Shown piece by piece: positions 23,697 through 36,104 of a stretch of 64,000 nt of DNA (positions are counted from its first letter, which is position 1; every line of letters starts with the position of its first letter). The notes under the pieces were generated by a model, which saw only the letters and a program-made list of their open reading frames with translations, made no database searches and was not told the origin of the DNA. A program made the position numbers and the translations under genes. Source of the DNA: Straminergon stramineum (Eukaryota > Streptophyta > Bryopsida > Hypnales > Calliergonaceae); contig OY987273.1 in the NCBI GenBank assembly GCA_963920665.1, forward strand, positions 15,936,501-16,000,500. Direction: 5' to 3'.

Positions 23697-24396
23697 TACA
23701 CATGGTAGAGCCTGTGCTCATTGCTTTATGACACTTTGATGGGAAAATCCCAACAATGCCAAAAGCTTGGATAATAATGAAGGCCTTCAGAGAACATGTA
23801 TATTCTATTAAAAAGCCTCCATTTTTCTTGGCTGAAGTGGTTGCGGAGCGTTATGAGAGTTAGTTTGTTGCTCATTGGAAGTTGATGCTAACAAACCTCC
23901 ACTATGCCAAGGCACTTTTGAACCTATTTCTAATGGACATAGCAGACATTCAAAATGATGGTGTACTTTGAATTGAGTCATACGACAAATGGCTCCACCA
24001 TTAGGAGTTTCAATATTTGAGGCAATGCAAGAATTGACACAGTTTGAAGAGAAGACAGTTCCATTTGACCCCTTACATGAGGCTCCCAATATTACTCAAT
24101 GTAAGTTATTGCCTCATTAGTGGTGGAATTGCCTAGGTGGTGCTGCTCTTCCAAAAAATGAGAAGAGAATTTTAGAATTGATGTGCTCCGCATCTTCATG
24201 TGAAAGAAGTTGGAGTATGTATTTGATTCTGCATAATAAAGTGCAAAACCACCTAGCTACATCCAAGGTAGAGCATTTGATGTATATGTACGCAAATAGA
24301 AAATTGGATCTTGAGAAATGTGGACACAATCTTGCCGTCTTCTACAAGAAGGTCCTTGTGGATGAATGTCGCAAGACGGAAATTTGGAACAAATTG
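23697..24396 (+). pseudogene. hAT transposase 3, internal fragment
   Basis: From 23697 the sequence reads HMVEPVLIAL, FDGK, PKAWIIMK, then HWKLMLTNLHYAKALLNLFL and, after frame changes, CSASSCERSWSMYLILHNKV. This is closely parallel to the transposase at 60325-60960 in the 20-kb element. It is cut at the left by unrelated sequence and at the right by the gag-like element B at about 24397. Multiple stops and frame changes show it is dead. Confidence 0.6.
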
Positions 24397-25855
24397 AGTT
24401 AATATAAAATAGAACTATTATAGTATTGAATTTCTGAAATTTTTGATGAAACAAACGAAATTAGAATCCACTTAGCTTAAGCATTACACTTAGGCTGAAA
24501 AGATGATCAAAGCGTTCCGTAACCAAATCCAAGACAGAGCCAGAATCCGGAAACCTGAAAAGATAAAGCCTATATCCTGGAGTTTCGGTCTAGAAATCTA
24601 GGGAACCGTTACGGCAAACAGTCTGCTACCAGAAAATGTTGGTAGGTTGACGAATACTTAAACCCCGCCACCTCCATTTCTCCTTCCTCTTTCTTCTGCG
24701 GATGTTTGCACTTGTGTAGTTGAGTGAAAGAGTGGTGAATTGGGGATCGTTTCAAGAAGAGAGAAATAAGGACGATGCTGTCCACACTAAATCTGTACTT
24801 AGGGACAGGTTTTGATGGCAGAGGGAAGTATCTATAAGCCTACGGTTATTGCCCGAATGGTCTATCCTACCATCCCCATTAATCCGGACGACCAAAAAAA
24901 GTTAGAGGAGGATTTGCTATACATAGGATGTGTTAGATTAATATATAGGCCTTGGACCCTCAAAAATGAGGAAATGATTCAAGAGCTCATTGTAGGAGCT
25001 TTGAATCAGTACGAGTTGACGGTAAGAGGTCAACCTGTAACTTGGATGGAAAATATTTGGGCGGATGTCTATAGTTTTTAGAAGAAAGGGTTTGGATTCG
25101 CCTCTCGGACAAATAAATTTATAGTTAGGAAGTTTAGAAGTCTGGCCCACGCAAAGGAGGGATATGCTATCAGTGATTGTAAGGACGAGAGGCATAGACA
25201 GGTGTTAGAATTTCTCATTCCAATCATGTATCCAAAAAAGCCTACCCAGATTACAATCACGATGGCCAACACCATCTTTGGGGAAATGGAAAGTAGACTA
25301 GTACATTGGAGGAAAGTTATAGCAAGCATAGTATCCAAACTCACAAATCATGTGGGAAAAACCAAGCTTAGTCCCATCAGTCCTTACATGTTCCATCTCT
25401 ACCACCAGGCAGAACTCTTGAGTAGTGCGGAGATGATAGAATAAAATATTGGATCCACTTACTTATAGTATGGCCTCACAAAAAAAGTGGAAGCAGGGTA
25501 GCTAAAAATCAAGGAAATGGAAAAAGAACCGGAAGAGGAGGAGGCACTTGTTGACCACTGGGAGAGAAGGAGGAAGTCCACTAACCCGACCTCAAGGGGA
25601 AAGCTTCTTGTTCCGAAGAGGACGGCCAGAAGTGTTTCAGCTTTCTACCAGACTCAAATTGATTGGGTACTACAAGTGTAGGAGTACCATGACAACTTGA
25701 CGGAACTCTTGAGGGCAATCAACAAAGAGCTTAAGGTCAAGCCGGAAGATGTCTTGGACACAGTAAAGCGACTACCAAATCCGAATGGGCTAAGAGGGAA
25801 AAAAGAGCAAATTCGGGACCTCGAAAAGGAGCAGGTGTTGTGAGACGTAATTTTG
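24397..25855 (+). mobile_element. gag-like element copy B, 3'-truncated
   Basis: The left end begins near TTAATATAAAATAG, shares about 400 bp of leader with copy C (for example TCTAGGGAACCGTTAC), and has the GAGTGAAAGAGTGGTGA element before its start codon. It ends within the coding region where copy C begins, so B and C form a head-to-tail pair. Confidence 0.5.
24815..25843 (+). pseudogene. gag-like protein of element B, truncated
   Basis: ATG 24815 opens MAEGSIYKP. The frame of 343 codons follows copy A through the N-terminal region (YIGCVRLIYRPWTLKN), the core (GYAISDC, VLEFLIPIMYP, MANTIFGEME, PYMFHLYHQAELL) and the first coiled-coil part, then stops at 25841-25843. The second half of the protein is missing. 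Stops at 25079, 25442, 25466 and elsewhere interrupt the frame, without indels. Confidence 0.55.
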
Positions 25856-27895
25856 GAATCCACCTAGTTAAAATAAAATAGGTCTATAATAGTATAGAAT
25901 TTTTCAAAATTTCTTATAGGAGAACAAAATAAGACTCCTCTTAGCCTAAACATTGCATTAAGGTTGAGAGGATGATCCAGGTATTCTGTAAAAGGATCCA
26001 AGAAGGATCTGGATTCCGAAAACCTGGATAGCAATAGCCTATGGTCTAGAGTTCCAGTCTAGGAATCTAGGGAACCGTTACAGGTAAACGATCCGCTTCT
26101 AGAATGGTTAGTAGGATGATTGGTACTTTACCCCCACTACTCCCATTTTTTCTTCTTCTTTGTTTCGTAGTAATTTTGCACTCGTATAGTTGAGTGAAAG
26201 AGTGGTGAGTTAGCGATCATTTCAACAATTCAGTTAGTTCCGATTTACTATGGCGGAGGGAGATATTCGTAAACCATTAGTTACAGCATGGATGGTTTGT
26301 CCGACCATTCCGGAAAGACTGAGGGATCGATTGCAGTTAGAAGACAACTTCAGCACAATAGGGTGTGTTGGTTTGTTCCTTAGGTTATGGACTATAAAGA
26401 ATGATTGGATGATTCAAGAGCTCGTCATAGGAGCTATGGATCAATATGAGATGACAATGAGGGGGCGAACCGGAACTTGGATGGAGGAGGTTTGGGCAAA
26501 GGTATAAGGATTCCCTAGGAAGGGATCCGGATTAGCCTCCGGAATGGATAAGTTCGCAGTAGGGAAGTTCAGGAATACAACCCATTCTAAGGAAGGGTAT
26601 ACCATTTGTGATTGTTTAGATGGGAGGCAAAAGCAGGTCTTAGAGTTCCTTATCTAAATCTTGAATCCGGAAGTTCTAGACTCGGGTAGCATTGAGGACA
26701 ACCTCGGTGAAGGCAACTCCAAAAACGACTCCAAGGGCATCCATCCGGGCACTATCAAGTCAAGGCAGGAGTAGTCAAAAGAAGGCGCAAAAGGCGAAGT
26801 AGTTAGGGTTCTAGTTAGTTAGGATTTGAATTTGAATCTGAACTAGGTTTCCAGGCATGGGCCCGGGTTCCGAATTTCTAGGATCTAACTTTCCAGGTTT
26901 CTCGGGAGGTCTGTGATTGGTCACCTGGATTTCCGGGTGGCTTTTTGGCTTTGGAGTTTTGAGTTTTAAAGGGAGGCAAGTTTGTTGACCTCTCATTCCA
27001 TCCTAGTGCATATAGTTGGTATCTTGTCATCCTTTCTTCAATTTGAGCCACTAAGTGGACATTCAAGAATTGATCTATTGTATATCCAGCTTTCCTTTGT
27101 TTATTTGTGAGAGTGTTGAAGTATAAGAGAGAGGAGGAGGAAAGGAGGAATCCGGATTTGAGGTGACTGGATCTGATTTGGGAGGGAACTTTTGTGACGT
27201 AGTTTAGGCTTGTGAATACGGTCTTGTGCACGGTGCCTTTAAAACACTAGAATGGAAATCCGGCAAGGAGTGGCGTGAGTGCGAGTTCGGAATACCAAGG
27301 AGGGTTCCATATGTAGATAAGCAACCGCTAGCAAAAAAATCCCCATCCTACTCTCCGGAAGGCCTGCCAAACTCTAGGATCAATCTAGTGAATGACTAAC
27401 AATCCCCCATCAGTTCTGGTTTCTATTGATTTGTCATTGTAGTGGAGAAGATTGGTTACGGCTTTGAATGACCTGCCTTCCGGATTGGCCCTCCGAGAAG
27501 TTGTGAGAGTGTTTCTTGGTCTAATCTAATGCAACATTTGGTCTAAGGTTGTTTTGTGTAGTTTAGAGAGAGAAGAAAGTGTGAGGAATACGAGTGGTGA
27601 GTCCCTACCCCTCTACAAGATCAAAGGCGGACCCTTTGATTGTAAAATAGAGGCAACATAAACTAGTGTGTGTGAGAAGTAACGGATCCGAAATCCGGAA
27701 AGGAGTGGATCCAGATTGGATTTTGGAAAGGTAGTGATTTGAAAAAGAGAGAAAAGAGGTGAAGAGAGTGCTTAAGTTGGTAATACGGATAATCTCGGCT
27801 TGCAACAACATTCTAGAATCCCTTGGGACGATATTTTGAATCATTTTACGACATTTTGGTGTTGTAATGGTACTTATACTCCACTCCGCGTATGA
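25856..27895 (+). mobile_element. gag-like element copy C, internally deleted
   Basis: This copy has the full left leader, the first ~135 codons, and then a direct join at about 26663 to the last ~40 codons and a single copy of the 3' region. The right end (GGTACTTATACTCCACT, then CGTATGAC) falls inside a CHI-KLFP gene on the minus strand. Confidence 0.55.
26250..26805 (+). pseudogene. gag-like protein of element C, deleted
   Basis: ATG 26250 opens MAEGDIRKP, nearly identical to copy A. The frame has a stop at 26505-26507 and continues through KFAVGKFRNTTHSKEGY and VLEFLI to about 26660. About 1.4 kb present in copy A (about 4437-5845) is missing. An ATCCGGA word lies at the deletion edges, so microhomology may have mediated the loss. 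The remaining tail is out of frame with the start. Confidence 0.55.
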
Positions 27896-29293
27896 CAGTA
27901 GGTGTCAATATAGCCACAATTCTAGCAAAACATGATAGAGGATAAGCCGTTCCAAACATCTCACCAAATCCCATTGTTGCCTTGCTTGAAGTAGAATTAT
28001 GCCCTTCATTTGTAGTATTTCCTTCATTACTCGTGCCACCTTCATTTCCATTGGCAGTTGCACCTTGCCCAATTTCAAATTGGTTCCATCGGAGGGGACA
28101 TTGCAACAAATTCTCCAACTCTTCCAATGGAGGCATCTTCTGCAATGACTCTAAATCCTTTGGACCCAACAACGCTAGCAATCATGGTCTTCCAAATTCG
28201 ACATCTCTTCGTTGTTGTGGACAACAGCCTCGTTCTCCAAGTCCATCTATATACCTGTTAGTTCACTAGGGTGTTCTTCATTCTTGTTTGGTTATGTTGG
28301 CACTTCATTTGTTGAGCTCTGAATTGGGCTTGGTCTTCTCGTTGAGTGAACAGGTGAAGGAACATTGAACATGATGTCTTTGGCATTGTTGTTCAAAAAC
28401 CTATCAATACAAACGTGTGCTTTAACAATTTCTTCTATAGAAACCTCTTCATTCTACTTACATGGCTTTGACGTTGATCCATGTTTTGTAGGATAAGGTG
28501 GCTTTTTTGGAGGGTTCTCCACCCGCAACCCTTTTGTCACATTAGGTGTAGGATTCAAATCTTTTGATGGAGTCCTAAACCCCTCTCCCTCCACACCTAC
28601 TAAAGAAGAAGTACTCCTTGCTTTGGTATTACATGTAGCACTCAGCTCTACTACCTTCTTTTTTGTATGCACAACTTCTGCACTATGCACTTTGGATTAA
28701 AAAGGGATGTGAATCTGGCCTGCAATATCCTTTGATGCAACATTTGCTTCATATGCTCTAGGGAATAGTGCCTTTGGATTGAACATATCAGGAATGTTTT
28801 TCTGATGTTGACCAATTGAAAGTGGAATTGATGCTACCGTAGGGTACATGCTCCAATCCACCTTGCAAGCCAAAATTTGTTCTATATAAACCATGCTTGC
28901 CAAGCTGTAGTTAATTTTGCCCTTGCTCATAGCCTTGTTTGGAAAAAGGATTTGCCACACCTCTGTTGAGCAATGGACAAAATGATTACTAAGACAATTT
29001 GTCGATTTGAAACAATATTCACAAGTGTGAAGAGTGTAACAATCTTGAGGCCACAACTTCCTAATGTGATACATTTTTACATATGTATTGCACAATTTGA
29101 AGGTCTAGTACTCCACGTCCTCTGTCTCCCAATCGGTCTCTACCTTGATGTTGATGTCATCCAAAATGTCAAAATGCAATTGTTGTCCTGCCCCCTTTGG
29201 TTTAGATCTTTTGTTGCTTTCAACTACAGCACTATCCGCATCTGTCATGACTGCTTGATTGTTAAGCGTCCCCTTGGAACTAGAAGTTTCCAT
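27896..29293 (-). pseudogene. CHI-KLFP-module protein (copy P2), 3' end replaced by element C
   Basis: ATG 29293 opens METSSSKGT. The module follows an acidic stretch: after a stop replacing Trp at about 29103 (Y-stop-TFKLCNTYV), MYHIRKLWPQD matches CHIxKLFP. Then come CLSNHFVHCSTEVWQILF, an unusual replacement of the RC-x-W segment, and VYIEQILACKVDWSMYP. The C-terminal part is Pro/Ser/Lys-rich with frameshifts between 28450 and 28180, and a Gly/Asn-rich piece (GNEGGTSNEGNTTNEG) lies near 28020. The gene is lost at 27895 where element C abuts it. No enzymatic motif is seen. Confidence 0.55.
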
Positions 29294-29479
29294 TTTCCAA
29301 CGTCACACCCCTTGACCAATTCTTTAGAAATAAAAAATGAATCTCATGTTTGCGTGTCCATACATAACCAAGGTAGTGAATCCAATGTGTAATGAAAGAT
29401 ATTTGACCCCCACTCTCTACCACATAGGAGCAACTAGCACATGAAGCAATAGCAGCACATCCAACATGGCAATGATGCC

Positions 29480-29725
29480 CAAATGGGAGAATGAAAGTGA
29501 GGAGAAAGCCCTTGGCCGTCCGCCAATATACCTGACCACTCCTAGACCTAGAGTAGATCCGGGAGTGGACTTGTCCCGAACCACGCAAATGTGGCCCGAG
29601 CCAATGGACGGCCTGACTGCAACAGACGACCCAACCGGCGGACTAGTGGATGGACCTCAGCCATCTGCTTCCACAACCGATGAGCAGACAACCAACAGCT
29701 TCCGACGAACAAGCGATCCTTCCCA
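29480..29725 (-). promoter_or_regulatory. Motif array upstream of CHI-KLFP gene P2
   Basis: GC-richer sequence with GTCCGCC, GTCGTCTG, GGCCGTCC and GGACTTGTCC-like words starts about 190 bp upstream of ATG 29293 on the minus strand. It resembles the arrays at 32755-32990 and 36105-36240. I see no clear TATA box. Confidence 0.35.
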
Positions 29726-29879
29726 CCAAATTTTTCAAATTTGGGGGATTTCGAAGGCCATCAGGCATAGGATTCTCTCAAATACATTTTTACAGCTAGT
29801 CAAATTCTTCTTAATACCCTACAATTACAAAGTTTCAGTATCCAATGTTTTAGCCTTTAATCAAGCAAATCTGAAATAG

Positions 29880-32750
29880 AAATAGATAAGTTATTACAAG
29901 AATCCAAGTATGTATTTAGAGAGCTTGAAGTTTACTAGTTTAGGGTGAAACCCTTAACCCTACTAACGGACTAACCCTTAAACCCTTACCTACTCCATTT
30001 TAGCAAATGCCATCATTTTTAGAAGATTGCAAATTTGGGTTCAAAATTATTAGATTTATTTTGTATAAATTCAAACTAAACATGTTAGACAATATAGATT
30101 GCAAAGGTCATAAAATCAAAAAAGCCACAATATCATTGATGAATGATGAAGTGAAAGATTATAAGGTTTAAGGGTGAGATTGACTTAAGTATTTTGAATT
30201 CTTAAAGTTCCATTGTTTCGTCATTTAGCAAAATGGATTTCAGCCATGTTTTAATGAATTTATTGTTTGATAGGATTTGATTAAAGTTCCTTTTAAACCC
30301 TAAATGCCCGAAACAAAATTCAGGTGTTCCGAAAACTTTGAAGTTAAATAAAATCGAACCAAAATACCAAATTGCTATTATTAGTAGTTTATATTTTAAT
30401 TATTTGTGGAAAATTATTTTTGGAGTCTCGTTTTAGGATCAACAAGGTGAACAAGCCAATCTTATTATCTTAAAAATGAATGATTTTGTTTTTTCTACTG
30501 AAGACTTTGTACAAGGATGCCCATTGCAATCTTCACTTCCCGTAGTGTAGAGGGTTCTTGGAAATGAGCTTCAAATACTCTAGATCTAAAGTCTTTGAGG
30601 AAAAATCACAATAGAAATTCATTTAAAAAAATCAAAGAAGAGATTTTGAAAAAACATAAGTTCATTGGGTTTGTGCTTGCTAAGCCCTATAATTTTTTTA
30701 GTGACAAACATCTAAGAATTTACATGCAAATAGAGAAATGAAAAAATTTCATATTTTTTACACCCTCATGATCAAACATTCAAATCTTTCATTCTGAAAA
30801 TGATATTGTTATGGGTTTTTTTCCTATGTAATCTCTAACATGTCTAGTTTGAATATGTATCGTTACAATTCAAAAGGAATTGGTATAATTTATTAAAATG
30901 TTGAGTTTGTGTTCAATTTAGAGCAAATTTCAATTAGCTCTACACAAGCCTTGGGCATGTAGGGGCTAACATAGAATGATAGATAAACAAATCACCTTTC
31001 CTAAAAATCTAAAAATCTAAAATGTTATTGTTCTTTCAATCCTTATACGAGAGAGAAAGTTATAACACATTGACCCACCTACACAACACCTAAAGAAGAC
31101 TTGGTTTTTAACTTTTAGTTTGGCATTCACAAAAACAATCCGTAAAGGACCTTAGATTTAAACCAAAAGATTTCAAAGAAGACATATTTTTATATACATA
31201 AAATGCTTTAAATCATTCTATCTTAGATTTGTTTTGTATAACTTAGAGAGAACCTTAATTTCTAAGCAATTAGAGCATGTTCTAAATTAAATAATCCGTA
31301 GAATTCATTAGTTAACCCCTAAAGGACCTAGGCCATTTTTTTGTGAAAAAACACTCAAAACCATCATTTCTATTGTGTTCATCCTAGAGACCTAAAATAT
31401 ACTTTTATTAGAATCTAATGGTAGGATCTTGTACTTTACTTGTCTCAAACCAAGTGGTAAGAATTTCATGAAGTTTGATCATGCAGATTGAAATATATTA
31501 GCATTCAAAGTTATTTTTTCAAGGAAATGCTTATATTGCCCAGAAAACAAGATTGTTCATAACTTTCACATCACCAATGTACATGGAATGAATCAAAGCT
31601 TCACATGTAGACAAGAATATAATTTCTAAGAGCAAAAAATTTGAAAAATGTAATTTCAAATTTTTGTGAATTTATTTTTTTGCCCTTTGATATGAAAGTT
31701 ACGTTTAAGATGGTATAACTTTTGCTCCTAGGCAGCGATTGAAAGAAAAATTATATTCCCACAAAGGCACAAACCTAATCATTTTTTCTATCTTATAAGA
31801 AAGTTTTAAGAAGTTTCACTAAAAATTGAGGTCCTAGGAACTTGCCCAAAAATCCATTTTGTCCCCTGAGGGGACAATGGTCCTTTAGGGGTAAACTCCA
31901 TTTCAGAATGAACGATTTTTCGTCCTCACGCTCCCCCAAAAGACCACATTCATTGGCATAACAATCTCATAGTTCACATTAGCGTGTATTAATTAGTTAG
32001 AATGTCCTAGAATCTTTAACCTACGTGTAGTGAACAAATTTTCTAAGAGTAAAACTTTGAGTGTCTTTATTGATATATTTAATTTACACTTTGAACTCAA
32101 TGTTTGATCATGCATTCATGTAGAGTTAGTAATTCTAAGCCCTTCAGTAAAAAAAGAATAAATTTCAAGCCTTCCATTATAATAAATAAAAATTGAAGTG
32201 AAAAGGGCTCAAAGTCTGAATAATTAATAAATATAATAGTAAAATATGCAAAAATGGAAAACCATGTTTCATTCACTTTACATATCATAATGTTGCAATC
32301 TACATTGTCGAAGGCTTTAAAGATTCTTCCACACATTGTCATTTTCAGTTTGTCACAGTACTTTAATATAAGATGTAAATAGTGAAACATTTCCTTGCCT
32401 CTAAATTTTAAAAATAATTCTTTGGCTCTTCACTATTATTATTTATTAATGCTATGTAACTAATGTAAGTGTCAATTTTGAGTGGTTTCTTATGAAACAA
32501 TGGGTTGGGAACTAAAAGGATTATATGTTACAAATAGAATCATACTTCGTTTTTGGTGTTATGGACCTCAATGTTTGTGGGAAAAAATGATTTACAAGGA
32601 AGATGCACTTTAGATTTCCAATGAAAAAATTTGAAATGGGATTTGTAAAATTTAATTTGGATTCGTCAAGTCTCTATTGAATTTGCTTTCCATCTTTCAT
32701 TCCGTAGTTTGATTTTTTGAACTTTGAAGATTCACGAACTATACATTAGA
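29880..32750. other. AT-rich spacer without recognisable genes
   Basis: Only short frames occur here. It contains one copy of a ~640-bp repeat (listed separately). It lies between the divergent genes P2 (-) and P3 (+). Confidence 0.4.
30290..30935 (+). repeat. ~640-bp AT-rich direct repeat, copy 1
   Basis: This matches 38870-39485 in order: AAACTTTGAAGTT(T)AA, 'ccaaattgctattatta', CGTTTTAGGATCAA / AGTTTTAGGATCAA, TTTTTACACCCTCATGATCA, TCTAACATGTCTAGTT, and GTTCAATTTAGAGCAAATTT. Confidence 0.65.
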
Positions 32751-32754
32751 AATG

Positions 32755-32993
32755 AAAGCCCCGTCCGCTTGTCTGCCTATTAGTCTGTCTGCTGACCGCT
32801 TGTCCGCTAACCACTCGTTGATCGTCCGCTAGTGGGCCGTCTACCAGGCAGACGGACCTCCTGTTCGCTCCATTTGTCCGAATTGTGTGATGTAACAGGT
32901 TGAGACATTCTAGCTGTTGGATCTTCCCATCCACCGTTTGCCGTCTACCCGTCTAATTTGAATAGCAACTTCGGCCTAGGCGGATGATATAAA
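32755..32993 (+). promoter_or_regulatory. Promoter region of CHI-KLFP gene P3: motif array plus TATA box
   Basis: An array of GTCCGCTAG, GTCTGC and GGCCGTCTACC words lies at 32760-32960 and ends in GGCGGATGATATAAAGGG. The TATA box is at 32988-32993, 205 bp before ATG 33193. GGCCGTCTACC and GGCGGATG are shared with the promoter at 36105-36244. Confidence 0.55.
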
Positions 32994-33192
32994 GGGAGGC
33001 GCGGACATCATAGTCCGCACAGTTGTTTGCCTTCTAGAGTGGGTTGATCCAACATTAATTGGTATCTACACACACCTTTCAACTTGGAGTGTGATCAATT
33101 GTAAAGGAATTAACTTAATTTACTCATAATTTTTTCATCATCTTCTAAATTTTATAATTTATAAACTTTTCATTTGAACTTTGGATTAAGAG

Positions 33193-34383
33193 ATGACAAG
33201 ATGGGTTACCATGCCTTCTAAAGGAATTCCCAATCCTTTCAAAAAAAGTACAAAGGGGAAATCACAAGGCATGGATGGGGATGCTTTTTTCGACGAATTC
33301 AAGAGAGCTAAAGAGGGTTGGCAATATGAGCCCCAAAAGGTATGGTCTTGCACAATATGCAAGCAATATGTGAAAATGTCACACATTGCAAAACTATGGC
33401 CAACAAATAACATGCAAGCATTAGAGCGACAAGTGAGACATTGGGAAGGCCCCATGAATACTTGCAAGAGTGTACATTTTGTGCAAAGGTACAAGGAGAT
33501 TTGGGTAGCTTGCAATTTAGGTGCCTCTAAACCAAATATCATGAACTATTCCACCATGGCCATAGAATGGGTAGAGATTGTATTCCAAAGAGATGTTGAT
33601 TGGCATACAGTTATAGGAGAGTCCAAAAAGTCCAAAATGACTTGTGATATGGCCATGATAGACACCAATTGGGTTGGTCCATGCGATTGCTTACCGGCTT
33701 GGTCTAATTGTGGTCAGTTTGGATTTCCACCAGACCAATGCCAGATGTAGAGGATGATGATGATGACAATGATGAAGAAGACTTGCCACCTCCACCTCCA
33801 TTTCCAGAGGCACAAACACCTAGATGAACGTGAAGACATCGACTTCCACAATCAAATGCAAGAGGCAATAGAAAATAGTGTGGTGGATCAAGGTCAACCA
33901 CATCAGCCATCATCACCACCCCTTCATTATTGTGATGCACGTCACCTCCAATATGGAGGAGGAAGTTCATGATTTAGCAATGATCCTCGCGATGATTTTT
34001 GAAACATAGGAGGCTATGGAAGCACAAGGTACACGGATTGTGGTGGTTCTCAATACGGCAGCTCGTAGTATTATCCATGGACAGGGGGGGTAAGATTCAT
34101 ATGGGCCTTCCGAAGCTCGTACTACAGTGGTTCAAGTCAACAAGGGACTAGAGGATCAAAGGAGAATGCACCACCTCCTCCACCATTTGGAGGTTCATTC
34201 TATGGAAATTATGCACAAGGAGGAGGTTCACATGAGAATAAACCACCTCCTCCTCCAACATTTGGTGGTCCATACTTGGGAAATTATGGACAAGGAAGGA
34301 GGTCAAGTGGATATGGGCTATATGGTGGCTTTGGTTCCACGCCTCATGATCAGAACAATGATAGTAGTTCTGATTCAGAATAA
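33193..34383 (+). pseudogene. CHI-KLFP-module protein with Pro/Gly/Tyr-rich tail (copy P3)
   Basis: A single frame of 397 codons runs from ATG 33193 to TAA 34381-34383, with in-frame stops at 33748, 33970, 34003 and 34066 but no frameshift. Residues 30-150 carry the module: AKEGWQYEPQKVWSCTICK, then MSHIAKLWP (the CHIxKLFP equivalent), FVQRYKEIW, and FQRDVDWHTVIGE. After an acidic linker, residues 270-397 are low-complexity, with APPPPPFGGSFYGNYAQGGG and a second PPPPPTFGGPYLGNYGQG block, ending in SSSDSE. Such tails are typical of intrinsically disordered, condensation-prone proteins. The function is unknown. It is likely cargo of the same element as the kinase gene at 36430. Confidence 0.6.
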
Positions 34384-35072
34384 AATAGAGTGTAGTTTTG
34401 TTACTTTGGTAGAACAATATAAGATGTTTTTTGATGTAGAGGTAGGTTACAAATTTTCTAATATTGTTCAAGTGTAAATAGTGACAATCATAGGACTATG
34501 ATGTCACTATCTAATGATGTCATTGTCTGCAAATACAAATCTTGCATGCATGTTAGATTTTAAATTGTATAGTTTTCTCATTCAAAGGTGAATGCTCAAA
34601 TGGATCTCATGAAATTCATGATAAATGGATGAAATGCAAGTAATTAGATGAACTTTTCAGCTTTTTCACTTAACTACATTTCTAGAAGTCCATGAAGAAC
34701 CACAACTTCATCAATTTATGAAGTAATTGAATGATGTGATAAGGACATTGAACTTTTGTAGAGTATAATTGTAGAGGCGATACTATAGAAGTATCCAATT
34801 TATTTTCTAAATGATAAGATATTAACCCCTAATTGCCCAATCGACTGTATATGGTCGATCTAAAATCTAGGCCCATTTCTGTGTGGGTAGTTAAATTCCT
34901 GTGATCGATTTAAAAATTTTTTTGGGTAGTTCTAAGGGATAATTATGGAAAACTTTCATTTTTCATTGAGAAAAGTACATTTTCAATTATTGAGAGGTCT
35001 TCAAAGCCATATGTGTACTGAAAGTGGAGTGTAAAGCTTACTAATTTTACTTCATTTCCTAGCTTTATGCAA
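34384..35072. other. Spacer; small hairpin at 34480-34507
   Basis: AT-rich 3' flank of P3. AGTGACAATCATAG and CTATGATGTCACT form a hairpin with a 2-base loop and one bulge, about 100 bp after the stop codon. It could be a processing or 3'-end structure. Nothing else is seen. Confidence 0.35.
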
Positions 35073-35080
35073 AGCTTGGC

Positions 35081-35444
35081 TATGGTTGTTCAATCGAATG
35101 ACTTGACAACATGACGAGCACGATGTCCAACACATGTAATAGACCCCCTTGTTCATCTAATAAAGTCAACTTTAAGGTTGACTTTCAAATAAAGCACTTT
35201 CTATTTTCCAATCATGACATATTTGAGTTTCATTTTATTGAAGTGTCTCAATTTAATAATCACTTATTACATTCTAAATTATGGATCATAAATAAAGGGA
35301 GATTTCAAATTGTCTTTGCTGCTAGGAGAAGGCCTTATGCAACAAAATTGTCTAGGGTATGTGACACTCATCTTATACGACATGCGATGTCAGACAAACA
35401 ACTCAACATCTGAACCCCAAAATGCGTTTGACAAAACAACCCTA
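35081..35444 (+). mobile_element. hAT-type MITE, copy 1 (364 bp)
   Basis: The termini are TATGGTTGTTCAATCGAA at the left and, reversed, TAGGGTTGTTTTGTCAAAC at the right. Perfect 8-bp direct repeats AGCTTGGC flank it at 35073-35080 and 35445-35452. The 8-bp duplication and (C/T)ANGG start are classic for hAT. About 100 bp at each end match the ends of the 20-kb element at 43222-63524, and the whole length matches the MITE at 58781-59142 in the opposite orientation. It is non-coding. Confidence 0.9.
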
Positions 35445-35452
35445 AGCTTGGC

Positions 35453-36100
35453 AATTTCATTTGATTTGAAATTTAAGAAATTTTACTTATCCATTTGCTT
35501 TGAGAATTGTCCTAATGAAAAGCTTAAAGTCTTTTCATGATTTTCACCATTGAAAATTTCAACATGTAAGTATTTATTTGAAGTTATTTGCAATATCTAC
35601 TTATAAACAACAATTACATTTCAACAATTGCAAGGTAGATGGTGTTATGAGTTTTATTTTTTTTTATGTGAAATTAATTTTTTTGGAAGTGCATCTTAGT
35701 GTTCTAACACTCTTTGAAGTTGGTTATGTTACCTCCAATTCCCAAAAACATATATATGAAAATTTTTGAAACATTATGTACAAAGATAATTTACTAAAAA
35801 TAAGAAATGTATATTTCCCTTTGTATAATCTCACAACTCCTAGGAGATTTTGCACTCAAAATTGGTGTGCATACTAATAAATAAGCTTTATTAACATCTA
35901 TACAGTTAGATTTGGAAAAAAATATAATTTGCTTCATTGAGGATAACTACAAGCCAATGCTCTTTTTTCATAGTCAAAACACACTTGAAAAGGCTTGGAC
36001 ATTTAAAGGTTAACTTCTTTAAATACAAAAGAGAAAATATTCACTACATTGTCTATAGAATTCCCAATGAAATGATCCCAATGTGTTGAGGTGACCATCT
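35453..36100. other. AT-rich spacer, nothing recognised
   Basis: Only short frames and no signals. Confidence 0.35.
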
Positions 36101-36104
36101 GATC

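Noticed and set aside
35111..35413. 100-codon frame within MITE 1
   Set aside because: It lies wholly inside a non-coding MITE with clear ends, and the other MITE copies do not keep it open.
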